A stretch of 64,000 nt of DNA. It comes from Alsobacter soli (GTDB lineage Bacteria; Pseudomonadota; Alphaproteobacteria; Rhizobiales; Beijerinckiaceae). Position 1 is the stretch's first letter. The number at the start of each line of letters is the position of its first letter. The notes beneath the pieces were generated by a model. It saw nothing but the letters and a program-made list of their open reading frames with translations. It was not told where the DNA came from and searched no databases. Below are positions 9,246 through 18,082 of this stretch, one piece after another. The stretch is from contig NZ_PVZS01000001.1 in NCBI RefSeq assembly GCF_003004785.1, positions 248,001 through 312,000 of the forward strand. The letters run 5' to 3'. The position numbers and the translations under genes are program-made.

Positions 9246-9310
9246 GCCCAGAGCATAGGGCGCGGCCGGCGCGTGTCAAAGGCTTCGCCGTCGCAGGATG
9301 CAGACGAACG

Positions 9311-9339
9311 AAAACAGGGCGCAGAGGCTGCGCCCTGTT
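9311..9339 (-). terminator. Rho-independent terminator of rpmJ
   Basis: Perfect 12-base-pair stem AACAGGGCGCAG / CTGCGCCCTGTT (9313-9324 and 9328-9339) with a 3-base loop. Read on the minus strand it is followed by TTTTCGTTCG, and it lies 48 bases past the rpmJ stop. It could also stop transcripts coming from the plus strand. Confidence 0.8.
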
Positions 9340-9386
9340 CCAAACCGCGATTGAAGGCCGGCTCGGGAGAGCCAGGCCGCCGGGCC

Positions 9387-9512
9387 TCAGCCCTGACGCG
9401 CCTTGTAGCGCTTCTGGGTCTTGTTGATGATGTAGACGCGGCCCTTGCGGCGCACGATCTGGTTGTCGCGGTGGCGCTCGCGCAGCGACTTGAGAGAGTT
9501 GCGGATCTTCAT
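9387..9512 (-). CDS. rpmJ: 50S ribosomal protein L36 (41-residue form)
   Basis: Translation of this short frame gives a 41-residue basic protein beginning [20 protein letters not shown] and continuing through [18 protein letters not shown] to RQG. This is the longer L36 variant typical of alphaproteobacteria, which lacks the zinc-binding Cys set of the 37-38 residue form. It is a structural component of the large ribosomal subunit. It stands alone, with its own terminator, as is usual for this variant. The frame is too short for most ORF cut-offs. Confidence 0.96.
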   Translation of the reverse strand: MKIRNSLKSLRERHRDNQIVRRKGRVYIINKTQKRYKARQG

Positions 9513-9711
9513 CGGTCCAGTCTCGCTTCAGACGGTCGCGCGGAACGACCAGAATCGGGTTGGGTCTCGCGGGCACGCCGTGTTCCACGTGGTCTGCGGC
9601 CCACGCGCCCTTTCGGGGGAGGTCAATAATGCATCCCGCCCCGGCTTTCAAGCCGCGCCCGGGCGAAAGATGCTTGGCGTCGGACATTCCCACAAGACGC
9701 GCCGAACGCAA

Positions 9712-9739
9712 GCGGGCCGGCTCCGGAGAGCCGGCCCGC
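9712..9739 (-). terminator. Strong hairpin after hsp20
   Basis: Perfect 12-base-pair stem GCGGGCCGGCTC / GAGCCGGCCCGC closed by a CGGA tetraloop, starting 29 bases after the hsp20 stop. The minus-strand tail TTGCGTTCGG is only weakly T-rich, so it may be a rho-assisted terminator or 3'-end stabiliser. Confidence 0.6.
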
Positions 9740-9767
9740 GCGGTCGTGAGCCCGCGGCCCGAAGCGC

Positions 9768-10262
9768 CTACGCGCTGCGCACCTCGATCTTCTTGGCCGG
9801 CTTTTCGGCGCTCGCCGAACGGGGAATGCTGATCTTCAGCACGCCCTTCTCGAAGCTCGCGTCGATCTTGTCCTCGTCCGCCTCGAATGGCAGCGAGAAC
9901 CGCCGCATGTAGGAGCCGCTCGAACGCTCGACGAGGTGATATCTCTTGGCCTCGTCCTTTTCTTCCTTCTCGCTCTTGTGCTCCGCCTTCAGCGTCAACA
10001 CCCCGTCGGTCAGGTCGACCTGGATGTCCTTGGGATCGACGCCCGGCAGGTCGGCCGTGACCTCGAGGCCCTTTTCGGTCTCGGCCACATTCACCTTGGG
10101 GGTCAGGAAGCCGCCCTGCTCCATGCCGGACGGCGCCGGCCAGCCGCGGGTGAAGTCGTCGAACATGCGATCCATTTCACGACGCAGGCTCATGAAGGGA
10201 TCGCCATTCCCGGCGCGAGAGAGGGATGAGCCGGAAAACGGCATGAGGGATCGGAAGTCCAT
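9768..10262 (-). CDS. Hsp20/alpha-crystallin small heat-shock protein
   Basis: 164-residue ATP-independent chaperone. The N-terminal arm starts MDFRSLMPFSGSS; the alpha-crystallin domain spans about residues 50-155, with VTADLPGVDPKDIQVDLTDG, LTLKAEHKSEKEEKDEAKRY and a final FEKGVLKISIPRS (the conserved GVLxIxxP motif). The C-terminal tail EKPAKKIEVRSA carries the I-x-V motif that docks between dimers. This is the class with the SSGSYMRRFSLPF strand. Divergent from the FadB-like gene. I see no ROSE-type hairpin at its ribosome-binding site, unlike the second hsp20 at 40929. Confidence 0.93.
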   Translation of the reverse strand: MDFRSLMPFSGSSLSRAGNGDPFMSLRREMDRMFDDFTRGWPAPSGMEQGGFLTPKVNVAETEKGLEVTADLPGVDPKDIQVDLTDGVLTLKAEHKSEKEEKDEAKRYHLVERSSGSYMRRFSLPFEADEDKIDASFEKGVLKISIPRSASAEKPAKKIEVRSA

Positions 10263-10358
10263 GGCGCAACCTCGATGTCCATTCGGATGTCGTGGCCTGC
10301 CCGCGGCCGCAGGCGGCCACTCCTTTCAGCGCCGGCAGCTTGCGCCAGTTCTCGCTGC

Positions 10359-10378
10359 CTGAGGTTGCGCAACGTCAG
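10359..10378. promoter_or_regulatory. 20-base near-perfect palindrome, candidate operator
   Basis: CTGAGGTTGC/GCAACGTCAG pairs at 9 of 10 positions with the exact core TTGCGCAA. It sits in the divergent interval between hsp20 (97 bases from its start) and the FadB-like gene (116 bases from its start). The symmetry and place fit a dimeric repressor site. No cognate regulator is encoded nearby. Confidence 0.4.
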
Positions 10379-10493
10379 AATGCTGGCGGGGCTTACGCTG
10401 GACGGCCCGCCCCTTCTAGGATGCGCGCCAGGACGCCGCCGCTCGCAAGGCAGAAGCGTCCGCGCCCAGGGACAGACAACGACCGAGGACCGC

Positions 10494-12587
10494 ATGAGCG
10501 AACCAAGCCCCGTCACGACCCGTCGCGAGGGCGACGTCGCACTGATTCTGGTCGACAACCCGCCCGTGAACGCCCTGTCTCAGGCCGTGCGCACCGGCTT
10601 GCTGGCCCAGGTTTCCGCCGCGGTCGCGGACCCCTCCGTCCATGCCCTGGTGATCGCCTGCGAGGGCCGGACCTTCATCGCCGGCGCTGACATCCGCGAG
10701 TTCGGCAAGCCGCCGCTCGCCCCGGGATTGAACGAGGTTCTGGCCGCCATGGAAGGCTCAACCAAGCCCGTTGTGGCCGCCATCCATGGCACGGCGCTGG
10801 GCGGCGGCTTCGAGGTCGCGCTCGCCTGCCATGCCCGCATCGCCGACCCGAAGGCGTCCGTCGGATTGCCTGAGGTGAAGCTCGGCATCGTGCCCGGCGC
10901 CGGCGGCACCCAGCGCGCGCCGCGTCTCGCCGGCCCCGTGGCGGCCCTGGAGATGATGGCCTCCGGCAAGCCCGTGAAGGCCATCGAAGCGAAGGCCAAG
11001 GGCCTGCTGGACGCCATCTCCGGCCCGGATCTCCGCGCCGACGCGATCGCCCTGGCGCGGGAGCTCACGGAGAAGCCGCCGCGCCGGACGAGCCAGCTGA
11101 TCATTCCGCCCTATGACCAGGACGAGTTTGAGAAAGCCGCTTCGTCCGTCCTGGCCAGGGCGCGGGGCCAGCTCTCTCCCGTGAAGGTGGTCGAGGCGGT
11201 GCGCCTCGCGACACGCCTGAGCTTCGAGGAAGGCCTCAAGGCCGAGCGCGCCATCTTCGCTGAGCTGGTCGGCTCGGACCAGGCCAGGGCGCTGCGCTAC
11301 GCCTTCTTCGCCGAGCGTGAGGTCCAGCGCGTGCCGCACCTCCACGGGGTGGAGCCCCGGCGCGTCGATACGGTCGGCGTGATCGGCGCGGGCACCATGG
11401 GGGCCGGCATCGCAGTGGCGCTGCTGGACGCGGGCCTCCGCGTCACGGTGGTCGAGACCAGCACGCAGGCGGTGGGCGCCGGTTGGGACCGCATCGCCGG
11501 CCTCTACGCGCGGGCGATGAAATCGGGCCGCCTCGACGAGTCCGGCAAGGACGAGCGCCTGTCGCGTCTGACCGTGACGGAGGACTTCGGCGACCTCGCC
11601 GGGATGGACCTCGTGATCGAGGCCGCCTTCGAGGACATGGCCGTGAAGAAGGACATCTTCGCGCGGCTTGGAACAACCGCTCGGCATGGGGCCGTGCTGG
11701 CCACCAACACCTCCTACCTCGACGTCAACGAGATCGCCGAGGCGTCCGGCCGTCCGGCCGACGTGATCGGCCTCCATTTCTTCTCGCCCGCCAACATCAT
11801 GCGGCTGGTCGAGGTCGTCGAAGGCGCGGCCAGCGCCAAGGAGGCCGTAGCGACTGGCGTGGCCCTGGCGAAGCGCCTCGGCAAGCTGCCGGTGACCTGC
11901 GGGGTCTGCGATGGCTTCGTGGGCAACCGCATCCTGGCCGCCTGGCGTCAGGTGACCGACTTCGCCCTTGAGGACGGCGCTCTTCCCCAGGAGGTCGACG
12001 CCGCGCTGGAGAGCTATGGCATGGCGATGGGGCCCTTTGCAGTGGCCGACCTCGCCGGCCTCGATATCGGCTGGGCGCGGCGCAAGCGCCTCGCTGCGAC
12101 CCGAGACCCCCGCGGCCGCTACGGCGGGACCGTCGCCGACCGCCTCTGCGCCCAGGGCCGCTTCGGCCAGAAGACCGGCATGGGCTACTACCGCTACGAG
12201 AACGGCAAGCGGCAGGTCGATCCCGAGGTCTCGGATCTCGTGGAGAACGTTTCCACGGAACTCAGGCGCAAGCGCGAGCCCTTCGACGCCGACCGGCTGG
12301 TCCGCCGGGTGCGCGCCGCCATGGTCAACGAAGGCGCGAAGATCCTGCGGGAGGGAATCGTCGCGCGCGCGCTCGACATCGACATGGTCCTGCTGCACGG
12401 CTACGGCTTCCCCGCCTGGCGCGGCGGCCCCATGTTCGAGGCGGACGCCATCGGCCTCCCGGCGGTCCTGGCTGATGTGCGGGACTTGCACCAGGCTTAC
12501 GGGGCCGGCTGGGAGCCTGCGCCGCTCCTGGTCGAACTGGCGGAAAACGGCGGGAGCTTCGCCGCCCATGGCAGGCCGGCCGCCTAG
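10494..12587 (+). CDS. Bifunctional enoyl-CoA hydratase / 3-hydroxyacyl-CoA dehydrogenase (FadB-like)
   Basis: 697-residue fatty-acid oxidation enzyme. Residues about 10-190 are a crotonase domain with the oxyanion-hole segments FIAGADIREFG and GTALGGGFEVALACHARIA, and IVPGAGGTQRAPRLAG. Residues about 295-470 are the NAD-binding 3HCDH domain (GVIGAGTMGAGIAVALLDAG), followed by two C-terminal 3HCDH helical domains with FVGNRILAAWR. ATG at 10494 is chosen because homology starts immediately; the upstream in-frame stretch overlaps the promoter. It is a monomeric peroxisomal-MFE1-like type without an adjacent fadA; a thiolase is 4 kb downstream in the acyl-CoA operon. Confidence 0.93.
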   Translation: MSEPSPVTTRREGDVALILVDNPPVNALSQAVRTGLLAQVSAAVADPSVHALVIACEGRTFIAGADIREFGKPPLAPGLNEVLAAMEGSTKPVVAAIHGTALGGGFEVALACHARIADPKASVGLPEVKLGIVPGAGGTQRAPRLAGPVAALEMMASGKPVKAIEAKAKGLLDAISGPDLRADAIALARELTEKPPRRTSQLIIPPYDQDEFEKAASSVLARARGQLSPVKVVEAVRLATRLSFEEGLKAERAIFAELVGSDQARALRYAFFAEREVQRVPHLHGVEPRRVDTVGVIGAGTMGAGIAVALLDAGLRVTVVETSTQAVGAGWDRIAGLYARAMKSGRLDESGKDERLSRLTVTEDFGDLAGMDLVIEAAFEDMAVKKDIFARLGTTARHGAVLATNTSYLDVNEIAEASGRPADVIGLHFFSPANIMRLVEVVEGAASAKEAVATGVALAKRLGKLPVTCGVCDGFVGNRILAAWRQVTDFALEDGALPQEVDAALESYGMAMGPFAVADLAGLDIGWARRKRLAATRDPRGRYGGTVADRLCAQGRFGQKTGMGYYRYENGKRQVDPEVSDLVENVSTELRRKREPFDADRLVRRVRAAMVNEGAKILREGIVARALDIDMVLLHGYGFPAWRGGPMFEADAIGLPAVLADVRDLHQAYGAGWEPAPLLVELAENGGSFAAHGRPAA

Positions 12588-12646
12588 CCCTCACGAACAA
12601 TCGGCCGAGCGGCGCATTGAAAGGCTTCAACAGCCCAGGATGCCCC

Positions 12647-13576
12647 GTGCCCGCCGAGTCCCACCTGTCCACCGCCAAGATCGAGGAGCTCATCAAGGGC
12701 TTCTTCTGGCTCCTGCCCAATTTCGCCCTGGCCCTCGGGGTCGCGGTCGTCTTCTGGCTCGTCGCCTGGGGCGTGCGCGCCGTTGTCCGACGCGTGTTCA
12801 AGCGGCGCGGCCGCGACAACCTGGGCGAGCTGTTGGCGGAGTTCGCCCGCTGGGGCGTGGTCCTGCTCGGCGTGCTCGTGATCTCCGCGATCGTGTTCCC
12901 GTCCATCAAGCCGGCCGACCTGCTGTCGACCCTGGGCGTCGGCTCCATCGCGATCGGCTTCGCCTTCAAGGACATCCTGCAGAACTGGATGGCCGGCCTG
13001 CTGATTCTGTGGCGCCAGCCGTTCCGCCGCGGCGACCAAATCATTGTCGGCAAATACGAGGGCACGGTGGAGCACATCGAGGCCCGCGCCACGCTCATCA
13101 AGACCTATGACGGCCGCCGCGTGGTGATCCCAAACAACGATGTCTACGCCACCTCGGTCATCGTCAACACCGCCTTCCCCAAGCGCCGCAGCCAGATCGA
13201 GATCGGGATCGGCTATGGCGACGACTTGGAGAAGGCCCGCGAGGTGATCCTGTCCACCATCAAGGGCGTGAAAGGCGTCGAGGCCGAGCCGCCGCCCGAA
13301 GCGCTGGCCTGGGAGCTCGGCGCCTCCTCGGTCAACCTCCGCATCCGCTGGTGGACGAAGTCCATCCGCACCGACGTGGTCCACACCATGGCGCGGGTCG
13401 TCGAGGCCCTGCGCAACGCCCTGACCGAGGCGAAGATCGACCTGCCCTTCCCGACGCAGACCATCCTGCTGCATGACCAGACGGAAGACGCGGACAAGGA
13501 CCGCGCCCGCCATCGCGAGGGCTGGCCGCCCGGGCCCGGCGAGAAAGCCGCAAACGCGAGCTCCGCAGCCGAATGA
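12647..13576 (+). CDS. MscS-family mechanosensitive channel
   Basis: 309 residues. Two N-terminal helices (about residues 15-45 and 60-95) lead to the pore/TM3 region and the beta domain GVGSIAIGFAFKDILQNWMAG, LLILWRQPFRRGDQIIVG and VVIPNNDVYATSVIVNTA, all MscS hallmarks. Acts as a tension-gated valve on hypo-osmotic shock. The GTG at 12647 (preceded by AGGA at 6 bases) is preferred to the in-frame TTG at 12617, which has no ribosome-binding site. Follows the FadB-like gene by 59 bases. Confidence 0.9.
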   Translation: MPAESHLSTAKIEELIKGFFWLLPNFALALGVAVVFWLVAWGVRAVVRRVFKRRGRDNLGELLAEFARWGVVLLGVLVISAIVFPSIKPADLLSTLGVGSIAIGFAFKDILQNWMAGLLILWRQPFRRGDQIIVGKYEGTVEHIEARATLIKTYDGRRVVIPNNDVYATSVIVNTAFPKRRSQIEIGIGYGDDLEKAREVILSTIKGVKGVEAEPPPEALAWELGASSVNLRIRWWTKSIRTDVVHTMARVVEALRNALTEAKIDLPFPTQTILLHDQTEDADKDRARHREGWPPGPGEKAANASSAAE

Positions 13577-13639
13577 TCAGGCGCCGTGATGCCGGGCGCA
13601 CCGAAGGCGCGGGAGATGATCCAGGGGAATGGGCCCCTG

Positions 13640-14410
13640 TCACACCGCCGACAACCCGCCGTCCACGGGCAGAGCCACGCCGGTCACGAAGGCGCTTTCC
13701 GGCCCGCAGAGCGTCAGCATCGCCCCCACCACCTCGTCCACGCTGGCGAGCCGCCGCATGGGGATGGCGCCCAGCACGCGCGCCAGCGCCTCGTCGGGGC
13801 CGCCGCGCATCTGGGCGAGTTCGTCGTGCACCATCGCGGTGTCCGCGAAGGAGGGACACAGCGCGTTCACCCGGATGTTCCTGCGGGCGTACTCGGCCGC
13901 CGCCGTTTTTGTGAGCCCGACCACGCCGTGCTTCGCGGCGGCGTAGACCGACAGGAGAGGCGCGCCGACCAGCCCCGCCACCGAGGCCATGTTCAGGATC
14001 ACACCTCCGCCCTGCCGCTCCATGGCGGGCAGCTGGTGCTTGAGCGCGTAGAACACGCCCGTAAGGTTCACCGCCAGGACCTTCTCGGCGAGGCCTGAAT
14101 CGACCTCGGGCAGCTTGCGGAAGGGGTGCATCATCCCGGCGTTGTTCACCGCGACGTCCAGCCGCCCATAGGCGGATAAGGCGGCCTCGACCAACCGCTG
14201 CGCGGTGGATTCCTGGCAGACGTCCCCCGGCTCGACCGCCACCTCCGCGCCCCCGCGGCGCAAGCCGGCGGCGAGCTGCTCCAGGCGGTCGGCCGAGAGG
14301 TCGGACAGCACGAGCCGCGCCCCCTCGTCCGCGAACCGCTCAGCCGCCCGCCGGCCGAACCCGCCCGCAGCGCCCGTAATCAGGACGGATTTTCCCGCAA
14401 ACCGATTCAT
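13640..14410 (-). CDS. SDR-family oxidoreductase
   Basis: 256-residue short-chain dehydrogenase. NAD(P)-binding motif VLITGAAGGFGRRAAERFAD (residues 9-28), VNNAGMM, and the catalytic Ser...YAAAK (SVAGLVG...YAAAKHGVVG) are all present. An Asp at the end of strand beta-2 (LVLSDLS) favours NAD. Substrate unknown. It is the last gene of the minus-strand acyl-CoA cluster, separated from the APH kinase gene by a dispersed palindromic repeat. Confidence 0.9.
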   Translation of the reverse strand: MNRFAGKSVLITGAAGGFGRRAAERFADEGARLVLSDLSADRLEQLAAGLRRGGAEVAVEPGDVCQESTAQRLVEAALSAYGRLDVAVNNAGMMHPFRKLPEVDSGLAEKVLAVNLTGVFYALKHQLPAMERQGGGVILNMASVAGLVGAPLLSVYAAAKHGVVGLTKTAAAEYARRNIRVNALCPSFADTAMVHDELAQMRGGPDEALARVLGAIPMRRLASVDEVVGAMLTLCGPESAFVTGVALPVDGGLSAV

Positions 14411-14449
14411 GGCGCCTCGCCCTGAGAAATCAGAGCGGCCGATGTCTCC

Positions 14450-14535
14450 CCGTCCATGCGAGGAGCGCAGCGACGAAGCAATCCATCGCGGCGGGCGCCA
14501 TCGCCTTGATAGCTTCGCTCCGCTCGCAATGACGG
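14450..14535. repeat. Dispersed palindromic repeat, family 1, copy A
   Basis: About 86 bases, beginning CCGTC and ending AATGACGG. The arms GCGAGGAGCGCAGCGACGAA and the partly decayed partner TAGCTTCGCTCCGCTCGCAA are inverted. Related copies lie at 26535-26639 and 51262-51350. It sits between two co-directional genes of the acyl-CoA operon. Confidence 0.85.
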
Positions 14536-14546
14536 AAGGAGAATGA

Positions 14547-15581
14547 TCATCCCCGCGCCTCCACGAGGTCGCACGCCATCTGGGCCAGCAACGGGACGGC
14601 GCGCCCCATCTTCAACCCGTGCTCGGGGTTCGAAGCGTTGCCGTCGAGCACGCGCTTCAGCACGCCCTGCAGGATGGCGGCGAGGCGGAAGAAGCTGAAG
14701 GCGAGACAGAACGTCCAGGTCGGGATGCCGTCGAGACCCATGCGCCGGCAATAGGCCGCCACATAGGCTTCCTCGGTCGGGATCCCGAGGGCCGAGCGGT
14801 CCACGCCCGCAAGGCCGCGGAAATCGCCCTCGTGCGGCAGCCGCCACTGCATGCACTGGTAGGCCAGGTCCGAAAAGGGATGGCCCAGCGTCGACAGCTC
14901 CCAGTCGATGATGGCGAGCAACTTCGCCGAGTGGGGCGCAAAGATCATGTTGTCGATGCGGTAGTCGCCATGCACGAGCGACATGCGGCCGTCGTCCGGG
15001 GGCCGGTTCTCCCCCAGCCAGGCGATCAGCCGGTCCATGGCGGGGATGGGCTGGGTCTCGGAGGCGCGGTACTGCTCGGACCATCGCGCCACCTGGCGGG
15101 CGAAGTAGTCCCCGGACTTGCCGAAATCAGCGAGGCCGATGGCCTGGACATCCACGGAGTGCAGCGCCGCGAGCGCCGCGTTCATGGCGTCGTAGACGGC
15201 CGCGCGCTCGTCCGGTTGCGAGTCAGGCATCGCCGGGTCCCAGAACACCCGCCCTCGCACCTCCTCCATGACGTAGAACAGCGTCCCGAGCACGGACTCG
15301 TCCGTGCACAGCGCGAGCGCCTTGGGCACGGGCACGTCCGTCTGCGCGAGGGCGCTGATCACTCGGAATTCGCGGTCCACCGCATGGGCGGACTTGAGCA
15401 ATTGGCCGGGCGGCTTTCGGCGCAGCACGTAGGCGCCCGAGCCGGCAGTGATGCGGAATGTCGGGTTGGACTGCCCGCCCGGGAACTTCTCGGCGCTCAG
15501 TGGCCCCCGGAAGCCGGGGACATGCGCCTCCATCCAGCGCGCCAGCGCCGCCTCGTCGAGGGCCGCGACGGTCCCGCTCAT
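14547..15581 (-). CDS. Phosphotransferase (APH family, ACAD10/11- or LvaA-like kinase)
   Basis: 344-residue aminoglycoside-phosphotransferase-fold kinase. The Brenner-type catalytic motif VHGDYRIDNMIF (about residue 200) and the metal-binding IIDWELSTLGHPFSDLAY are exact for the ACAD10/11 N-terminal-domain family. Homologues phosphorylate the 4-hydroxyl of 4-hydroxyacyl-CoA, which a partner acyl-CoA dehydrogenase then converts. The next upstream gene, 1 base away, is just such an acyl-CoA dehydrogenase, and translation is probably coupled. The 4-hydroxyacyl assignment is inference from family and adjacency. It is not an antibiotic kinase by this signature. Confidence 0.85.
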   Translation of the reverse strand: MSGTVAALDEAALARWMEAHVPGFRGPLSAEKFPGGQSNPTFRITAGSGAYVLRRKPPGQLLKSAHAVDREFRVISALAQTDVPVPKALALCTDESVLGTLFYVMEEVRGRVFWDPAMPDSQPDERAAVYDAMNAALAALHSVDVQAIGLADFGKSGDYFARQVARWSEQYRASETQPIPAMDRLIAWLGENRPPDDGRMSLVHGDYRIDNMIFAPHSAKLLAIIDWELSTLGHPFSDLAYQCMQWRLPHEGDFRGLAGVDRSALGIPTEEAYVAAYCRRMGLDGIPTWTFCLAFSFFRLAAILQGVLKRVLDGNASNPEHGLKMGRAVPLLAQMACDLVEARG

Positions 15582-15582
15582 G

Positions 15583-16842
15583 TCACTCGCCCGCGTTGGT
15601 GTAGCGCTTGAGCTCCGCCTTCGCGACCACGCGCCGGTGCACGGCGTCGGGCCCGTCCGCGAGGCGCAGCGTGCGCAGGTGCGTCCACATGCGCGCGAGC
15701 GGGAAATCCTGGCTGATCCCCGCCGCGCCGTGCATCTGCACGGCCTCGTCCGTGATCTTGAGCGCGATGCGCGGCGCCACCACCTTGATCTGGGAGATCC
15801 AGGGCGCCGCCGCGCGCGTGCCCGCCGTGTCCATCATGTAGGCCGCCTTCAGGCACAGCAGGCGCGCCATCTCGATCTCCATGCGGCTCTCGGCGATGAT
15901 GTCGTAGTTGGCGCCAAGGTCGACGAGCTTCTTGCCGAAAGCCGTGCGGGTGTTGGCCCGCCGGCACAGCGCCTCCAGGGCCCGCTCCGCCTGCCCGATC
16001 GCCCGCATGCAATGATGAATGCGCCCCGGTCCGAGCCGCCCCTGCGCCACCTCGAAGCCGCGCCCGCGGCCATGCACGAGGTTGTCCTTCGGCGCCCGCA
16101 CGTTCTCGAAGCGGATGTGCATGTGACCGTGCGGGGCGTCGTCCTCGCCATAGACCTGCATGGCCCGCAGCACAGTGACGCCCGGCGTTCCAGCAGGCAC
16201 GAGGATCATGGAATGGCGGTGATGCCGGTCCGCCTCCGGATCCGTGAGGCACATGACGATGTAGATCTTGCAGCGCGGGTCGCCAGCGCCCGAAGCCCAC
16301 CACTTCTCGCCGTTGAGCACCCATTCGTCGCCGTCGAGCCGGGCCTCCAGGGCGATGTTGGTGGCGTCGGACGAGGCCACGCCAGGCTCCGTCATCAGGT
16401 AGGCCGAACGGATCTTCCCATCGAGCAATGGCTCAAGCCACTGCTTCTTCTGCGCCGGCGAGCCGTAGCGCTCGAACACCTCCATGTTGCCCGTGTCCGG
16501 CGCGGAGCAGTTGAACACCTCCGCCCCGATGAAGGACTTGCCCATCTCCTCGGCCAGGTAGGCGTACTCCACCGTGGACAGGCCGTAGCCCTTCTCCGAA
16601 TCCGTGAGCCAGAAGTTCCACAACCCGCGCTCGCGCGCCTTGGCCTTGAGCCCGTCCAGGATCTCGAGCTGCCGCCGGGTGTGCGCGAAGCGGTCGCCGG
16701 CCTTGCCGACCTCCTCCTCGAACTCGCGCTCGAGCGGGATGATCTCGTCGCGCACCATGGCCCGCACCTTGTCCAGGATGGGCCGCAGCTTCTCGGTCAC
16801 GCCGAGGTTCATGGCGCCGACGATCGGCTCTCCGAGCGACAT
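15583..16842 (-). CDS. Acyl-CoA dehydrogenase (ACAD10/11-like)
   Basis: 419-residue FAD enzyme that oxidises acyl-CoA to enoyl-CoA. N-terminal helical domain (1-130), beta domain with SAYLMTEPGVASSDATNIAL and the Trp-containing NGEKWWASGAGDP, and C-terminal helical domain ending MHGAAGISQDFPLARMWTHL and RLADGPDAVHRRVVAK. The APDTGNMEVFERYG and DGPDAVHR segments are characteristic of the ACAD10/11 and LvaC branch. Coupled to the kinase downstream and the thiolase upstream (24-base gap). Confidence 0.93.
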   Translation of the reverse strand: MSLGEPIVGAMNLGVTEKLRPILDKVRAMVRDEIIPLEREFEEEVGKAGDRFAHTRRQLEILDGLKAKARERGLWNFWLTDSEKGYGLSTVEYAYLAEEMGKSFIGAEVFNCSAPDTGNMEVFERYGSPAQKKQWLEPLLDGKIRSAYLMTEPGVASSDATNIALEARLDGDEWVLNGEKWWASGAGDPRCKIYIVMCLTDPEADRHHRHSMILVPAGTPGVTVLRAMQVYGEDDAPHGHMHIRFENVRAPKDNLVHGRGRGFEVAQGRLGPGRIHHCMRAIGQAERALEALCRRANTRTAFGKKLVDLGANYDIIAESRMEIEMARLLCLKAAYMMDTAGTRAAAPWISQIKVVAPRIALKITDEAVQMHGAAGISQDFPLARMWTHLRTLRLADGPDAVHRRVVAKAELKRYTNAGE

Positions 16843-16866
16843 GGCGTGTCCTCCCCCTTGTGTTTG

Positions 16867-18069
16867 TTATGCGACTTCGAACAACCCGGCCGCGCCCATG
16901 CCGCCGCCCACGCACATGGTGACCACGACGTGGCGCACGCCCCGGCGCTTGCCCTCGATCAGCGCGTGCCCGACCATGCGCGCGCCCGACATCCCGTAGG
17001 GATGACCGATGGAGATGGCCCCGCCGTTCACGTTGAGGCGCTCATCCGGAATGCCGAGCCGGTCGCGGCAATAAAGCACCTGCACCGCGAAGGCTTCGTT
17101 GAGCTCCCACAAACCGATGTCATCCACCGTGAGCCCGTGCTGCTTGAGGAGCTTCGGCACGGCGAACACGGGCCCGATCCCCATCTCGTCCGGATCGCAT
17201 CCGGCGACCGCGATACCCCGGTAGATCCCGAGCGGCTGCAGGCCGCGCCGCTGCGCCTCCTTCGCCTCCATGAGGACGCTGGCCGAGGCGCCGTCCGACA
17301 ACTGCGAGGCGTTGCCCGCCGTGATGAACCTCCCTTCCCGGATCCGCTGCCCGTCCTTGAACACCGGCTTCAGGGCGGCGAGCTGCTCCACGGTCGTGCC
17401 CGGGCGGTTGCCCTCGTCCTTGGCGAGCCGCGTCTCGACCGCGGACGCCAGGCCCGTCGCCTTGTCTTGCACGGCCATGCGGCTTGGCATGGGCGCGATC
17501 TCGGCGTCGAACCGTCCGGCCGCCTGGGCCGCCGCCGTGCGCGCCTGGGATTGCGCCGCATAGGCGTCCTGCGCCTCCCGGCTCACGCCGTAGCGTTCGG
17601 CCACCACCTCGGCGGTCTCCAGCATGCTCATGTAAAGGGCGGGCGCGCGCTCCTCGAGCCAGGGATCCCGGGCGCGAAAGCCGTTCATGTGCTCGTTCTG
17701 GCAGAGCGAGATCGACTCGAGTCCGCCACCGACCGTGACCGTCATCCCGTCCACAATGATCTGCTTGGCCGCGATGGCGATGGCCATCAGCCCGGACGCG
17801 CATTGCCGGTCGACGCTCATGCCGGCCACCGTCGCGGGTAGCCCCGCCCGCAACGCCGCCTGCCGGGCGATGTTCACGCCCGTCGAGCCCTGCTGCAGCG
17901 CCGCGCCCAGGATCACGTCGTCGATCTCGGCTGGATCGACCCCGGCGCGACTCACCGCCGCGGCGACCGCGTGGCCGCCGAGCGCTTGCGCCTGCGTGTC
18001 GTTGAACGCGCCCCGATAGGCTTTTCCGATCGGCGTGCGCGCTGTCGAGACGATCACCGCTTCGCGCAT
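16867..18069 (-). CDS. Acetyl-CoA acyltransferase (thiolase)
   Basis: 400-residue thiolase that cleaves 3-ketoacyl-CoA, or condenses acetyl-CoA. The acylated Cys lies in [17 protein letters not shown] (about residue 90); the His in [20 protein letters not shown] and the second Cys in [18 protein letters not shown] complete the site. Length is standard. It supplies the last step for the dehydrogenase, hydratase and SDR genes in the same operon. Confidence 0.94.
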   Translation of the reverse strand: MREAVIVSTARTPIGKAYRGAFNDTQAQALGGHAVAAAVSRAGVDPAEIDDVILGAALQQGSTGVNIARQAALRAGLPATVAGMSVDRQCASGLMAIAIAAKQIIVDGMTVTVGGGLESISLCQNEHMNGFRARDPWLEERAPALYMSMLETAEVVAERYGVSREAQDAYAAQSQARTAAAQAAGRFDAEIAPMPSRMAVQDKATGLASAVETRLAKDEGNRPGTTVEQLAALKPVFKDGQRIREGRFITAGNASQLSDGASASVLMEAKEAQRRGLQPLGIYRGIAVAGCDPDEMGIGPVFAVPKLLKQHGLTVDDIGLWELNEAFAVQVLYCRDRLGIPDERLNVNGGAISIGHPYGMSGARMVGHALIEGKRRGVRHVVVTMCVGGGMGAAGLFEVA

Positions 18070-18082
18070 GGGCGCCCTCCCC

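Noticed and set aside
14547..15581. Aminoglycoside resistance kinase
   Set aside because: The APH fold is present, but the DWELSTLGHP signature and operon context match acyl-CoA-linked kinases, not antibiotic kinases.
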